64,000 nt of DNA, taken from Diogma glabrata (lineage: Eukaryota > Arthropoda > Insecta > Diptera > Cylindrotomidae). The DNA lies in NCBI GenBank assembly GCA_963693315.1, contig OY856186.1:87438647-87502646 (forward strand). Reading direction: 5' to 3'. A model generated the notes under the pieces. The model did no database searches, was not told the DNA's origin, and saw only the letters and a program-made list of their open reading frames with translations. Position numbers and translations under genes: made by a program. Below, piece by piece: positions 14,501 through 23,300 of this stretch; position 1 is the first letter of the stretch; every line of letters starts with the position of its first letter.

Positions 14501-17500
14501 AGCGTTCAGCGAACAAGTTAACTTTTCTTGCGGGATCATTGACGATCAAATCACCATCAATAATAGGGGGAATAGAAGATTTTGTACCAGAATTTAAAGA
14601 ATTGATGGCTCTGTCAGAAACGGACATAGACGTAAGTTTTGAAGCTTTCGCTCTGTCAATTTCAGACTTTTCGTTTGAGATAATCTGGTTAGATATTTTG
14701 TTGGCCTTTAGATATTGGGATCGATTAGTGGGAGTTTTGTTATGAATCCAAATATTAAATGATCTACGTTTGTTTCTAAGTGCCGTTTTGGCAGCTTTCG
14801 AATACAAGTATTTTTGTTTGGGTTTTACTATGGAGAAAGGGACAAATTTATTGATAGCAAATTGGATGGTTTCTGTAAAGTTTTGAGCAGAAACATTTAC
14901 ATTGTCAGTGTAAAAACAGTGACCGTCGAAAGGGAAACCATGGAAAAAATTTTGAAGGCCACTCTTATCCATTTTTGAGTAGTGGAATATTTTACGGGGT
15001 TTGGGAGCTGTAGTTTTAAGTAAATCAGTTTTGATGACTGATGAAATTAAATAATGATCAGAATTTCCAATACTACGTTTCGCGACATCGACACTCGTAA
15101 TATCTGGCATTGTGGTAAGATAGAGATCTAAAAGAAAACTATTATCACCGCCATTACGGGGAGTGAAAGCCTGGTTTTTAACAATTTGGAATAGGGCCTG
15201 AGACGCGGCAAAAATCGTCGGTCGATTTGGAGAATTCCAACCATGATTTGTTGTGGACGTTGAAGTCACCGGTAACGATAACTTCACAATTAGGGGACTT
15301 TGTTCTAATCTCGTCCACAATTTTTGTCAGTAAATTAAAAAAGTTTGGGTTACGTTTGTTGGGGGACCGGTATAAAGCTATTGTAAAAAAGTCATTTCTG
15401 AAAGACAAATCTTTAAAACCATTGTATTGAAGCCGTCACCGTGTAGTTCAAAATTTGAAAAGCGTGTATACGCAACACTCTCATGAATAAATGCGCATAC
15501 GCCCTGATGGAGTTTGAAAGCTGATTCGAGCCTATATTTGGAATTAAGCGATTCTATAAAGAGAAAATTTTCAGAGACTTGTGTTTCTGTAAGGAATAGA
15601 ATGTTCGGTTTGTCGTGCTCAAGATGATGTTGCACGTGGTCATGGTTAGCGTTCAATCCGCAGATGTTTTGAACTTGTATTTTAAAAATGTTTATTGATT
15701 CATATATGTGTTGTCCCTTCAAATACCGTGGACGGGCCGCTTTATGGGCGGGTGGATTGCACAACTTTGCTTTACCACTTGCTTTACGAAATTCATAACT
15801 AAGTAAAAAATCCTATCATACAATAAAATATGACATATGATATGCCAATATTTCATGATAAGATGAAGAAATAATAACAAAATAATAAGTGAAAAACAAA
15901 TTGTGAGAAATTTGCAGAAAACAAAATAAAACTAATTGCCAATAATCCCGCTGATGCAGCGCACCCTAGACGCACCGCTCACCACCTCAATCGAGGCACA
16001 AAGCCACATAATTAGGTGTTGGTCTGATTCCTGGGAAGAGCTAATGAGCGGTACCACTACGGAACGCTGCCCAGCTAAGACTGGAAGTGCTGCCGTTGAC
16101 TAATTAAAGTTCGTCCGCCAGCACCCCAAGATATCATCTTGGCTAATGACATCTCCTGCCATTGCCAGTGGTATGTGATATCTCACGCTAACTCATATGT
16201 CAATAGCAGGGACTGGAGTACGCAGGGTAGTCAGACCCGTAGATCAACATTGATCATAATCGATCAAAATCGATCACTCCTGCGGGGAAATTTTTAATTT
16301 GTAATATTATTACTTTATAATATTATTACTTTATAATATTATTACTTTTAAAATTTTGTACAACCATTGAAGGAGGAAACGTATTATATAATCGAAAATC
16401 AGTAGATTCAAAGTTCATACCATCGAATTTCATATCATCGAATGGTACATCATTAAGGAGCCCATCCACTTTGAAACATGTTTCAAAACTTGGTTTGTGT
16501 TTATAGAATGTTTTATAGTGTATGGTGAAGTTTGCAAACCAATTTGACGGTTTTTGAATTGGTTTTAGCAAAATCAAAACGCTTTGATTTTAAGTAGGCG
16601 GAGCTAATGGTTTCTAAACATGTTTCACTGTGTATGGAAGAGTTTAATAAAATAACAATAGAAATTGACATCTATAATTGTAAGTTTATCAACTAAGCTT
16701 ACAAACACGTTTAATAATGTATGGTAAACATGCAACCAAGTTTGTAAACCAAGTTTTGAAACATGTTTCAAAGTGGATGGGCTCCTTTAGATCGAAATAT
16801 CATATCACCAAAAATTGATTTCGTCGAAAAGTTATCAAAACGAAAATCACATCACCAAAAATTATATAATCGAAAATATAATTAATTAAATCGATGATTT
16901 GAGCGAAATTCGTAAAAAAGAAAGAATAACAAGTTATATTATCGAAAAATCACATCGAAAAATCATTCAATTGAAAAAGAGTGTATTTCTATTTATATTC
17001 GTTAAATTACTTCATCCAGATTTTCATCTACATCCTTCTTTCTTCATCCAGAAAAATTGCTGGAAAAAATGTAAAACAGTGGCTAACTAAATTTTTCTCG
17101 AATGTCCTAGAAACCGGAAATCTACCAAAACATTTTAAGACTACGAAAGTGATAGCGATACTTAAGCCAGGTAAACCATCCAATGAACCAGGAACCTATC
17201 GCCCGATTGCCCTTTTGAGCACCTGCTATAAATTGCTAGAACGGCTCATATACAATCGTATCGCACCGATATTGAATGACCAGATCCCAGTCGAACAAGC
17301 TGGTTTTCGTCCCAATCGCAGTTACACTGACCAACTGCTCGCTCTAACATCCTATATCGAAGCTGGGTATCAAAAACAACTAACAACAGGCGCAGTATTC
17401 ATCGATCTTACTGCAGCATATAACACGGTCTTGCGAATTGGGATTATATATAAGCTGTTCAATGCAATACCTTGTAGCACCATCTCGCGTTTAATTAACA

Positions 17501-19484
17501 ACATGCTGAGTAATCGTGTATTCAAAGTTCATCTGGCAACATGATTTTCTTGCAACTGATTTTAATATCTTGGATGCCTGGGACACCTCCTGGCAACATT
17601 ACAACACAACTGGCCTTTCTATTACTAACCCGACTTCTACCCAACCTGGTTTCGATTTGCCACGTCATACCTGGACTACACTAAACCGAATAAGAACGAA
17701 TCATGGACGTTGTGCTGATTCTTTCTACAAGTGGGGCATTTCAGAGTCCCCTGAGTGTGACTGCGGCGCTCCACAACAAACTATAAAACACATTGCAACT
17801 GTGTGCCCAATTCGACGTTACAATGGCAACATCTCAGACATCCATTTGGCAACTCCCGATGTAGTAGCATGGATAGACTCGCTCGATGTAAACATCTAAT
17901 GTTCAAATGTACTGCCCAATGTTCAAATATTTTACTTTTTCATTTTTATTTAAAAGACGCGCAATCAAATCGATTGTAAGTTCATTTAATGTGTATCCAT
18001 GTTTTGTTTTAGGTAGATTTCATAGAAGAGTCTACCTATTTTTAAGTTTAATTTTTAATGTGTCACAAAAAAAACCATACGCTAAATAAAATAAATCCAG
18101 ATTTTTTGATATTTCCGAACCAATGACTGACAGTGTGAAGTTTCGTTGTTACAATTTTCACTGTTGTGATTCTAGGTTGTTTGATTTTTCAAAAGATTGA
18201 TTTTTATTTTTCGATGTAACGATTTCAATGGTATAATTTTTCGATGACATGGTACGATCCGATTGTAAGTAGGTTATATCATCGTATCTAGAAAAATAAA
18301 TAAACAAATTTTAATTACTACATTTTCATTAGAAATAAATTAAAATAAAAATTTCACACATCAAATTAGTATTTCAATTGTAGTTTTCTTTAGCACATCC
18401 TCCTACACCTTTTTTAAAACAAACTTGGGGATTAAACCATATAATATAATTCCAAAAACATGAATATAGAGTGTTGATTGTGATTATTTACTCCTTCATA
18501 ATTATTTTATTAAAAATGTGGTAGAAAGATATGTTAAGAAAACTACAATTAAAATACTAAGCTAATTAGTGAAATTTATTTTTGATTCGTTCACTATGAA
18601 AATGTGCTAATTTAATATTTTTTTTATTCTTTTTAATCATTGAATATTTTAGCATCAATTTAAAATTCAATCTATTTCAATTTGTTGTTATTTTCCTGTC
18701 CCAATTTAATTCTATCTTTTTATAAAATAATTGGAATTGGAATGTGACTGAAACATTGATGACTAAATTCTAATTTTCAACTGCTGAAAATACAAGTTAG
18801 TTTCTGTTTACACTAAATTAAAAACTACTCTAGAAAACAACTGCAATCTTATCGTACCTATTTTTAAATACTTGATGTTTTTCTGTTTACAGATTGCAGA
18901 AACTGGTAAACGTATAAAATCACTTCTATCAGACGATGTAAAACCCGCTATTGATATGGTAGCTGAATGTGTAGCCGATTGGTATAAAATGGGTCAAGCT
19001 AATTTTGTACAAGTTCAAATACTAGAAAAGGATATTGCAGCATTTGAGACACAGTTATATGAAATCAAGGAAGCACTTTCAAGAATAAAAATGGAGCTGA
19101 AAACAGAAATTCTGAATCGAAAGGTTTGTCAACATCTCTTAACTATCGGCTGAAAGATTAATTAATGTTATTGTTAATACTGCCGTAAATATTAATTCAT
19201 TTTTTCTATAATTTTACAGAAAAATGGAATCTCAAATTGCAACAAAGATTCATCGGTCCAGTCTAGTGGAAATAAAATAGATTTAAATGTGAGAAATTGT
19301 TGTTAAATGTGAGAAATTTTGTAAATAACGATTTCATTCAATGGAATTTTCTTTGTTACAGAAACTATTTTCCCTTCAAAGTGATTTTAAAACAATGTTG
19401 AAACAAAATACGGAACTAATCGAAAGTCTGAGACAGCTAGATTTAGGGGTAGAAGATGCAACAATTGATTTAATTGGAATTTAA
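2561..19484 (+). CDS. TBK1/IKK-epsilon-type serine/threonine kinase, nine exons
   Basis: Exons are 2561-2644, 10189-10558, 10618-10919, 10991-11345, 11407-11686, 11742-12123, 18893-19123, 19220-19288 and 19362-19484. All are GT-AG with consistent phase, giving 731 aa (human TBK1 is 729). The kinase domain spans about residues 1-310: glycine loop GKGATGAV (19-26), VAVK lysine K41, HRDLKPGN with D138, DFG D160, and activation loop [14 protein letters not shown], where S175 matches TBK1 S172. A ubiquitin-like domain (about 315-390) and a helical/coiled-coil scaffold region follow. The family consists of cytoplasmic kinases of innate-immune, autophagy and, in flies (IKK-epsilon/ik2), cytoskeletal and apoptotic signalling. 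Introns 1 (7.5 kb) and 6 (6.8 kb) are filled with mobile elements; the others are 55-96 bp. Since all exons splice in frame and motifs are intact, the gene looks functional. Whether to name it TBK1 or IKK-epsilon is a matter of convention in insects. Confidence 0.95.
2645..3212. other. Start of TBK1 intron 1, nothing recognised
   Basis: AT-rich intronic sequence. A plus-strand 86-codon open frame at 2805-3065 has no recognisable motif and lies inside the intron, so it is not called as a gene. Confidence 0.4.
3213..3540 (-). pseudogene. Reverse-transcriptase fragment (non-LTR)
   Basis: A minus-strand frame reads the RT finger motif '[17 protein letters not shown]', preceded by '[19 protein letters not shown]'. 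The latter resembles the usual 'ISSNAVGPDGIP' block with the segment between the two motifs lost, so it is an internally deleted fragment. The sequence differs from the A-G family elsewhere in the window. It lies antisense in TBK1 intron 1. Confidence 0.65.
3541..5740. other. AT-rich intronic stretch without recognised features
   Basis: About 2.2 kb of TBK1 intron 1 with A/T runs. No conserved protein motif, RNA gene or terminal repeat was recognised on either strand. Confidence 0.4.
5748..5990. repeat. Direct duplication of about 100 bp, period about 139 bp
   Basis: A block containing TTTGACACACTTGACAACAT, a TTTTTTTGACAAACTT tail and an upstream ATAAATAAAAAT is present twice, at about 5748-5855 and 5887-5990. 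A few substitutions separate the copies. A third, weaker 'TTTTTGACACGCTTAATGA' lies near 6113. It is noncoding and intronic. Confidence 0.6.
6380..7011 (+). mobile_element. Ty3/gypsy gag C-terminus and protease fragment
   Basis: Broken frames read gag-like '[11 protein letters not shown]' and '[12 protein letters not shown]', then the aspartic-protease active-site block '[16 protein letters not shown]' near 6950-6995. This order (gag tail, then protease) is that of a Ty3/gypsy element. The protease is cut at about 7011 by a minus-strand non-LTR derivative; the same element probably resumes at 7.7 kb with its RT. It is dead. Confidence 0.6.
7012..7645 (-). mobile_element. Short internally deleted derivative of the A-G non-LTR family
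   Basis: Read on the minus strand, it has the family 5' UTR (for example 'GATCTACGGGTGTGAC', then the CCACTGGCA block) joined directly to the last roughly 80 bp of the family 3' UTR (TGTTGT.GA.ACATATTGTAAT..CTAC) and a poly-A tail, seen as a T run at 7012-7018. The whole EN-RT coding region is missing. A similarly built copy lies at 42.66-43.13 kb and a shorter one at 48.99-49.18 kb. It interrupts the gypsy protease-RT remnant. Confidence 0.65.
7723..8990 (+). mobile_element. Ty3/gypsy pol fragment (RT and RNase H remnants)
   Basis: Broken plus-strand frames read 'HMVPKSNGEW'-like and 'RRLNAVTVPD'-like pieces before 8000. They continue with '[18 protein letters not shown]' and '[10 protein letters not shown]' (RT palm), '[17 protein letters not shown]' (thumb) and, near 8820-8880, '[14 protein letters not shown]' (RNase H end). 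Stops and frameshifts are frequent, and the YxDD catalytic block is degraded (reads 'FVVLTSE'). It probably belongs to the same copy as the protease at 6.9 kb. Confidence 0.75.
8991..9539. other. Unassigned intronic stretch
   Basis: Probably further gypsy remnant (it follows the RNase H end), but no integrase motif could be read with confidence. The 60-codon open frame at 9203 has no recognisable motif. Confidence 0.3.
9540..9860 (-). repeat. LTR-like dispersed repeat, copy 1
   Basis: The minus strand resembles 42.3-42.64 kb on the plus strand over about 300 bp. Shared landmarks include TTAGTAACACTTTAAA-like sequence, 'AAATTTCTACAATCAACCGT', 'TTTTCCTGTTGTTGTG' and 'GAATTG.GAGT.AGGCCAATTCGAAG'. 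Two diverged, opposite-oriented copies without coding content suggest solo LTRs. A terminal TG/CA pair could not be fixed. Confidence 0.4.
12124..12780. other. TBK1 intron 6, 5' part, nothing recognised
   Basis: About 0.65 kb of intron without motif or repeat that I can assign. Short open frames here are not supported by any family resemblance. Confidence 0.4.
12878..15320 (-). pseudogene. Copy A reverse transcriptase, frameshifted
   Basis: The largest frame (15,320-13,866) begins in the endonuclease tail with '[12 protein letters not shown]' and reads RT blocks '[19 protein letters not shown]', '[15 protein letters not shown]' and '[18 protein letters not shown]'. It stops at a TAA near 13,866. 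The catalytic '[13 protein letters not shown]' continues in another frame (13,786-13,595). Thumb-like '[17 protein letters not shown]' is at 13,537-13,265, and the C-terminal '[14 protein letters not shown]' with '[12 protein letters not shown]' at 13,243-12,878. At least three breaks separate the pieces. Confidence 0.85.
15178..15764 (-). pseudogene. Copy A AP-type endonuclease, frameshifted
   Basis: Frame one (15,764-15,378) reads '[17 protein letters not shown]' and '[13 protein letters not shown]', the N-terminal N and catalytic E motifs of the exonuclease-endonuclease-phosphatase fold. Frame two (15,408-15,178) carries '[12 protein letters not shown]' and '[11 protein letters not shown]', with the catalytic D and N. 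The terminal SDH motif is in the next frame. This enzyme nicks target DNA to prime reverse transcription. Two frameshifts make it inactive. Confidence 0.8.
16302..16349. repeat. 16-bp tandem repeat, three units
   Basis: The unit TAATATTATTACTTTA occurs three times head to tail, the last with one change. It lies directly beyond the 5' end of retrotransposon copy A. Confidence 0.85.
16456..16786. mobile_element. 331-bp MITE with TTA target duplication (PIF/Harbinger-like)
   Basis: The terminal inverted repeats are about 41 bp and essentially identical, starting AGGAGCCCATCCACTTTGAA at the left and ending with its reverse complement at 16,786. They are flanked by TTA on both sides (16,453-16,455 and 16,787-16,789). 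A 3-bp TTA duplication is typical of PIF/Harbinger. There is no transposase. Interior short repeats of GTGTATGG.A and the palindrome AAACATGTTT are seen. It is inserted in a zone of 'ATCGAAAAT' repeats within TBK1 intron 6. Confidence 0.8.
16981..18095 (+). mobile_element. Internally deleted non-LTR RT fragment (second family)
   Basis: The plus-strand frame 17,045-17,540 reads '[19 protein letters not shown]', '[19 protein letters not shown]', '[18 protein letters not shown]' and '[15 protein letters not shown]' (RT blocks). It then jumps, without the catalytic FADD block, to a C-terminal zone (17,516-17,899). That zone has '[17 protein letters not shown]', a C-x-C...H...C zinc-knuckle-like '[18 protein letters not shown]', and a stop. 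The 3' UTR runs to about 18,095. So the copy lost about the middle of RT. It is sense-oriented in TBK1 intron 6. Confidence 0.75.
18100..18890. other. ATCGAA-type repeat flank and AT-rich intron end
   Basis: From 18,180 to 18,300 the reverse complement of the 'ATCGAAAA' and 'CATCGAA' motifs seen at 16,385-16,440 and 16,790-16,890 reappears. The pair may mark the ends of one older inverted-repeat element, now split by the RT fragment and MITE. From 18,300 to 18,890 nothing further is recognised. Confidence 0.35.
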
Positions 19485-19581
19485 TTGACATACCAATGAT
19501 ATATTTGATTTGTTTTTAAACTATTTTTTAATTATATTTTGTAAGGAAAATTTGTATATATGATTTTTTTAGTATATAAAA

Positions 19582-19587
19582 AATAAA
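19582..19587 (+). terminator. AATAAA poly-A signal of TBK1
   Basis: AATAAA lies 98 bp after the TBK1 stop codon in an AT-rich 3' UTR. The next gene's start codon is only about 0.84 kb from the stop, so this is the plausible cleavage signal. Confidence 0.6.
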
Positions 19588-20214
19588 GAACAATATTTAA
19601 AAATAATTACTGTTTTATTTTCAAGTAACCGGTTTTCAAAGGCATACAATACAGTAGTGCCATTTCCTCAGGCACCATTTAGTTTTGTTCAAACAAAACA
19701 AAAAATTGCGTATAGATGTCACACCTATATAAAAATCGAAAAAAAAACAAACATGAGACAACAATATAAATATTTTTATTTTTACTACATATGTATTTGT
19801 TATGCTATTCTTGTCAGATTTTGACAAAAGTTGAATTGAAATTTTCTTTTAATTCTCATTCATTTCATTCTTATCTATTTTATTTAAATAATTGTTTTGT
19901 TTAACTTTTCTATTAAAATTGTGTCATAATTGTTATAATTTTCAAAATAATTTTATTATTATTTACAAAATGTGATCAAAAACGAAAATTAGTAATAGTT
20001 TTTCGCCATGATAGAAAAAAAATTTTTGTTCTAACGCAATTTTGGTAATTGCACAATTTAAAAAAAGATTCTGTAATCAATAAATATGTAATCAATATGT
20101 TTAGTAGTTGTTTTTTTGTAATTTCTAATCAAAATATTTTGTTTTTTGAGTATGTTTAATTTGTTTGATTTAATTAAAAATTTTAATTTATTGTCGCCAT
20201 AAAAAGTATAAACA
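19588..20214. other. Short intergenic region between TBK1 and crol
   Basis: AT-rich sequence that must hold the crol promoter and start of the 5' UTR. No clear TATA/Inr pair is seen. A minus-strand 63-codon frame at 19,636-19,827 has no recognisable family. Confidence 0.4.
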
Positions 20215-20244
20215 ATGGCGGATCAAAGAAGCATCAACAACTAA
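20215..20244 (+). promoter_or_regulatory. Upstream ORF in the crol leader
   Basis: An ATG in strong context (AACAATGGCG) opens a nine-residue frame ending at TAA, 76 bp before the crol ATG and out of frame with it. If transcription starts upstream of it, it could damp translation. No transcript evidence is available here. Confidence 0.35.
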
Positions 20245-20320
20245 GTTTTGTTTATTTTACTATTTAAGACAATTTTTAATTATTCAAGAAAAATAACTGA
20301 TATAATTCAATGTTAACAAA

Positions 20321-23300
20321 ATGAATACAGATAATTTACAAACAGATGATGATAATCCTCAAATAACGGGACAGGTATGTTCATTTTATTGTATTTCTAT
20401 GTTCTGTCAAAAAGTTTATCCGCCATATTAATATTATCACTTCTGTCAAGAAATACACATATTAGAATGTAATATATATTCTCCCTGTATTGTGATTGAT
20501 TTATTTAGTTTATAAGATAAAATTAAATAAAGTTATATCAACACTCTTGAAAGACTTAGGAAAACTATCATAATGCTTTAGACATCATAAAGTACCATTG
20601 AACGAAGATAGGGACTCGAGCTCCTCGTTATTCAAAGGATATTCAGCGCGATAGTCCAACCAAGATTGCCGTTTACTGGCTGGCGGTAATGAAAATTGTC
20701 AATCAGGAACTCTTGAACAAACTTCAGAGATCAGCATCAATGTGGATTAGTGGAAATCTAAAGAGCATACCGTCCCAATAAAAATTCCCCTTGATTTCAC
20801 TCCTATCAACATTTTAGCCAAACAGACAGTCACCAGCACTGCAATTAGGCTGAAGTCTACCGAGATGTGAAGTATATGGCTCTACTCAATTCTGCTGAGT
20901 TCAAATATTCCCTCGTGTGCAGACAATTCCATGCCGAAACCGTCTTCAAAGTTTGGCTTCACAAATCACACCTTACTTTCCTTGCAGAAAGGGCTTAAAA
21001 ATTGAATCAGATAAGCATACAGGACAGTGTATTCAACTTCTATACAAATGGGTTAGGCAAAAAACTAAATTTAAACATTTCTTTTCGTCTGCCTGATAAC
21101 TATAGTGTCTTTCAGGGTTGAAATGTACTGTAATATCTGTAAAGGATATTGGCGTTTTTATGGCCAGTCAGGCTGCTATCAATGTTCAACATATTTCTCC
21201 TACCTCACATCGTCTTCCGCTCTAGCCAGACCAGGCTCAAGTTCGTTAGGGACATTTGTCGTTTCTTAAGAAGTTTAGAGGGTTTCAAAAAATTAATGCT
21301 TAGACAATCTTTGTAAGGCTTAATTCTATCAGAAATATGTATAAAGTTCAGTTGATACGTTCTAGTCTGTTCAGGTAATATGCTCTAGTCTAGGTTTTCA
21401 CAACGCATTGGTACAACCCAATCCACTTAACCTAAAACCTTTTGATTTATCATGCGAATTCCTATTATGTAATAAACAGAATATACTGAACACTTTGTTG
21501 TAGCATGCTATTTTGCTTTTTGTTGTATAGCATAAGATTCTAGTATGCATTAAATAATTTCAAATAAATAAGATAAAGAGAGAGATTGGTAACATCGGTA
21601 AAATCTAAAGTTGTTAAAAATGGTTTTACCAAGTAAACCTAAGCTTCCAAAACGTAAAAAGGAAATAGAGCCATGAATAACTTCAAAAACGGAAAACAAG
21701 AAGAAGAATAAACTTCGTATAGACGAGTTTATTCATATTGGTGACAGCATTGAAATTTTAGGTTGTTAGAAGAGTTTTACTAAGTTAGCTAAAAATGCCA
21801 GAACTGAAGAAAAGAATATATCCAATAGATATTTCAACGATGGGAATAGTCTTCCATAGCTTTATGAATATATAATTAATAGTCTTCCATAGCTTTTGCA
21901 AATCTGTTTTATTTTTGGGATTGATTAGATTTTGGATTGATTTCATCTGGATCACATGCAACACCTGGAGAAAAAAATATGAACGACGTATTGTACAGAA
22001 TCTTGACAAAGTTGTAATTTATCTTATTGAATTTTATATTAAAATCTTTTGCTCTCTTTATTACTTTTCTTAAAATTTGATCATCCTCTTTTAAAGTTTC
22101 TGCCGCAATAAGTTTATCATCCAAATATATATTATATTATTACACCAGAAATTTTCCAAATTATATTTCTGAAAAATCTCAGATATTGTTTTGACTCTGA
22201 ACCTTTTACAGCGATAGCAGTCAAAAGTGTATTAATAGTACATAGCCGAGTCGATTTTTCACTCAAATCAATCTGCCAATGGTAGTTCGGTTAAAATCTC
22301 GTCAAAAAAAAGAATTCAAGACACAATCTTAGTTTCTTATTAATTTTCTCCACCCGGGTCAAGCTTGAAGAATTTTTGAACTCATCAATATTTAAGGAAT
22401 TAAACCCACGTGCTTTTTACATAAAACAATCGGCTGAAAAGTTATTTAATTTATTACAGTTTAAGCATTTACTATCGTGGACAATTTCCTCTGCCTTGCA
22501 GTTTTAAACAGAACAGAACAGAACAATTTTATTGAACCACAATTTGTATTGAATTCCCTGCTTGTTTTTATTGTACTTAAAAGTATTAGAAACATGTTTA
22601 TTATTGTAATAATTTCTCTGCCTGTATCAAAATAGGCCGAGAAATGATTATCCTGCTAAAATGATTATAAAGATCAATTGTACTTGTGATCAATTAAACT
22701 TAAGTAACTATGGAAATAATTTGAACTTTTCAATTCGAAAACATACTGCATATCCCGGCTTTTTCTCAGAGAAAACTTCATTTCTCTTAAACGTGTCGGG
22801 CGAGATTCGAACCTACCTCATCAGTGCCATGATTCCAATAATTTGGCAGTCACGCTATTCATCACGGCAACGAGGCGACGACATTTTGAAGTTGAAAACT
22901 CATCACTAGTTTTGAAACACAAAATCTTCGATTTTTGTCCAATTCGATTACTGTGCAAAAAATATCAATATTTTTCTTCAACGCGCGCTAATTTTCAGCT
23001 ATATTTCTGTCAAGAACTGACTGATCAACCTTTTTACAAAATAAACCATTTTGTCCACTACTATTAGTCTTGATTTAATTGGTCGGCCATGTGGTTTGTC
23101 GAACTTATTATGCACAGCTTACGACTTTTTGTAATATTCACTATTTTAATTTATATTTTACATATTCCAATAAAGCGGAAATCAAAAGTTTTGCACGTGA
23201 AATTTACGCACGACTATTTAAAAGCAGTTATCCACTCTGCTCAATTGCAGGGGAAAGATTGGGAATATCATAGACCATAGTTTTTGAATTGATATGTTCT

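Larger units (their letters stand above)
12806..16287 (-). mobile_element. Non-LTR retrotransposon copy A (5' UTR-EN-RT-3' UTR-polyA)
   Basis: The most complete copy of the family: about 3.5 kb on the minus strand. It runs from a 5' UTR (16,287 to about 15,770) through an apurinic endonuclease and RT to a 3' UTR ending in a poly-A tail, seen as a T run at about 12,806-12,820. No ORF1 is visible between the 5' UTR and the endonuclease. Frameshifts and stops kill the copy. It lies antisense inside TBK1 intron 6. A second family 3' end just outside it (12,781-12,806) shows it landed in or next to an older copy. Jockey/CR1-group placement is inferred from domain order. Confidence 0.85.
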
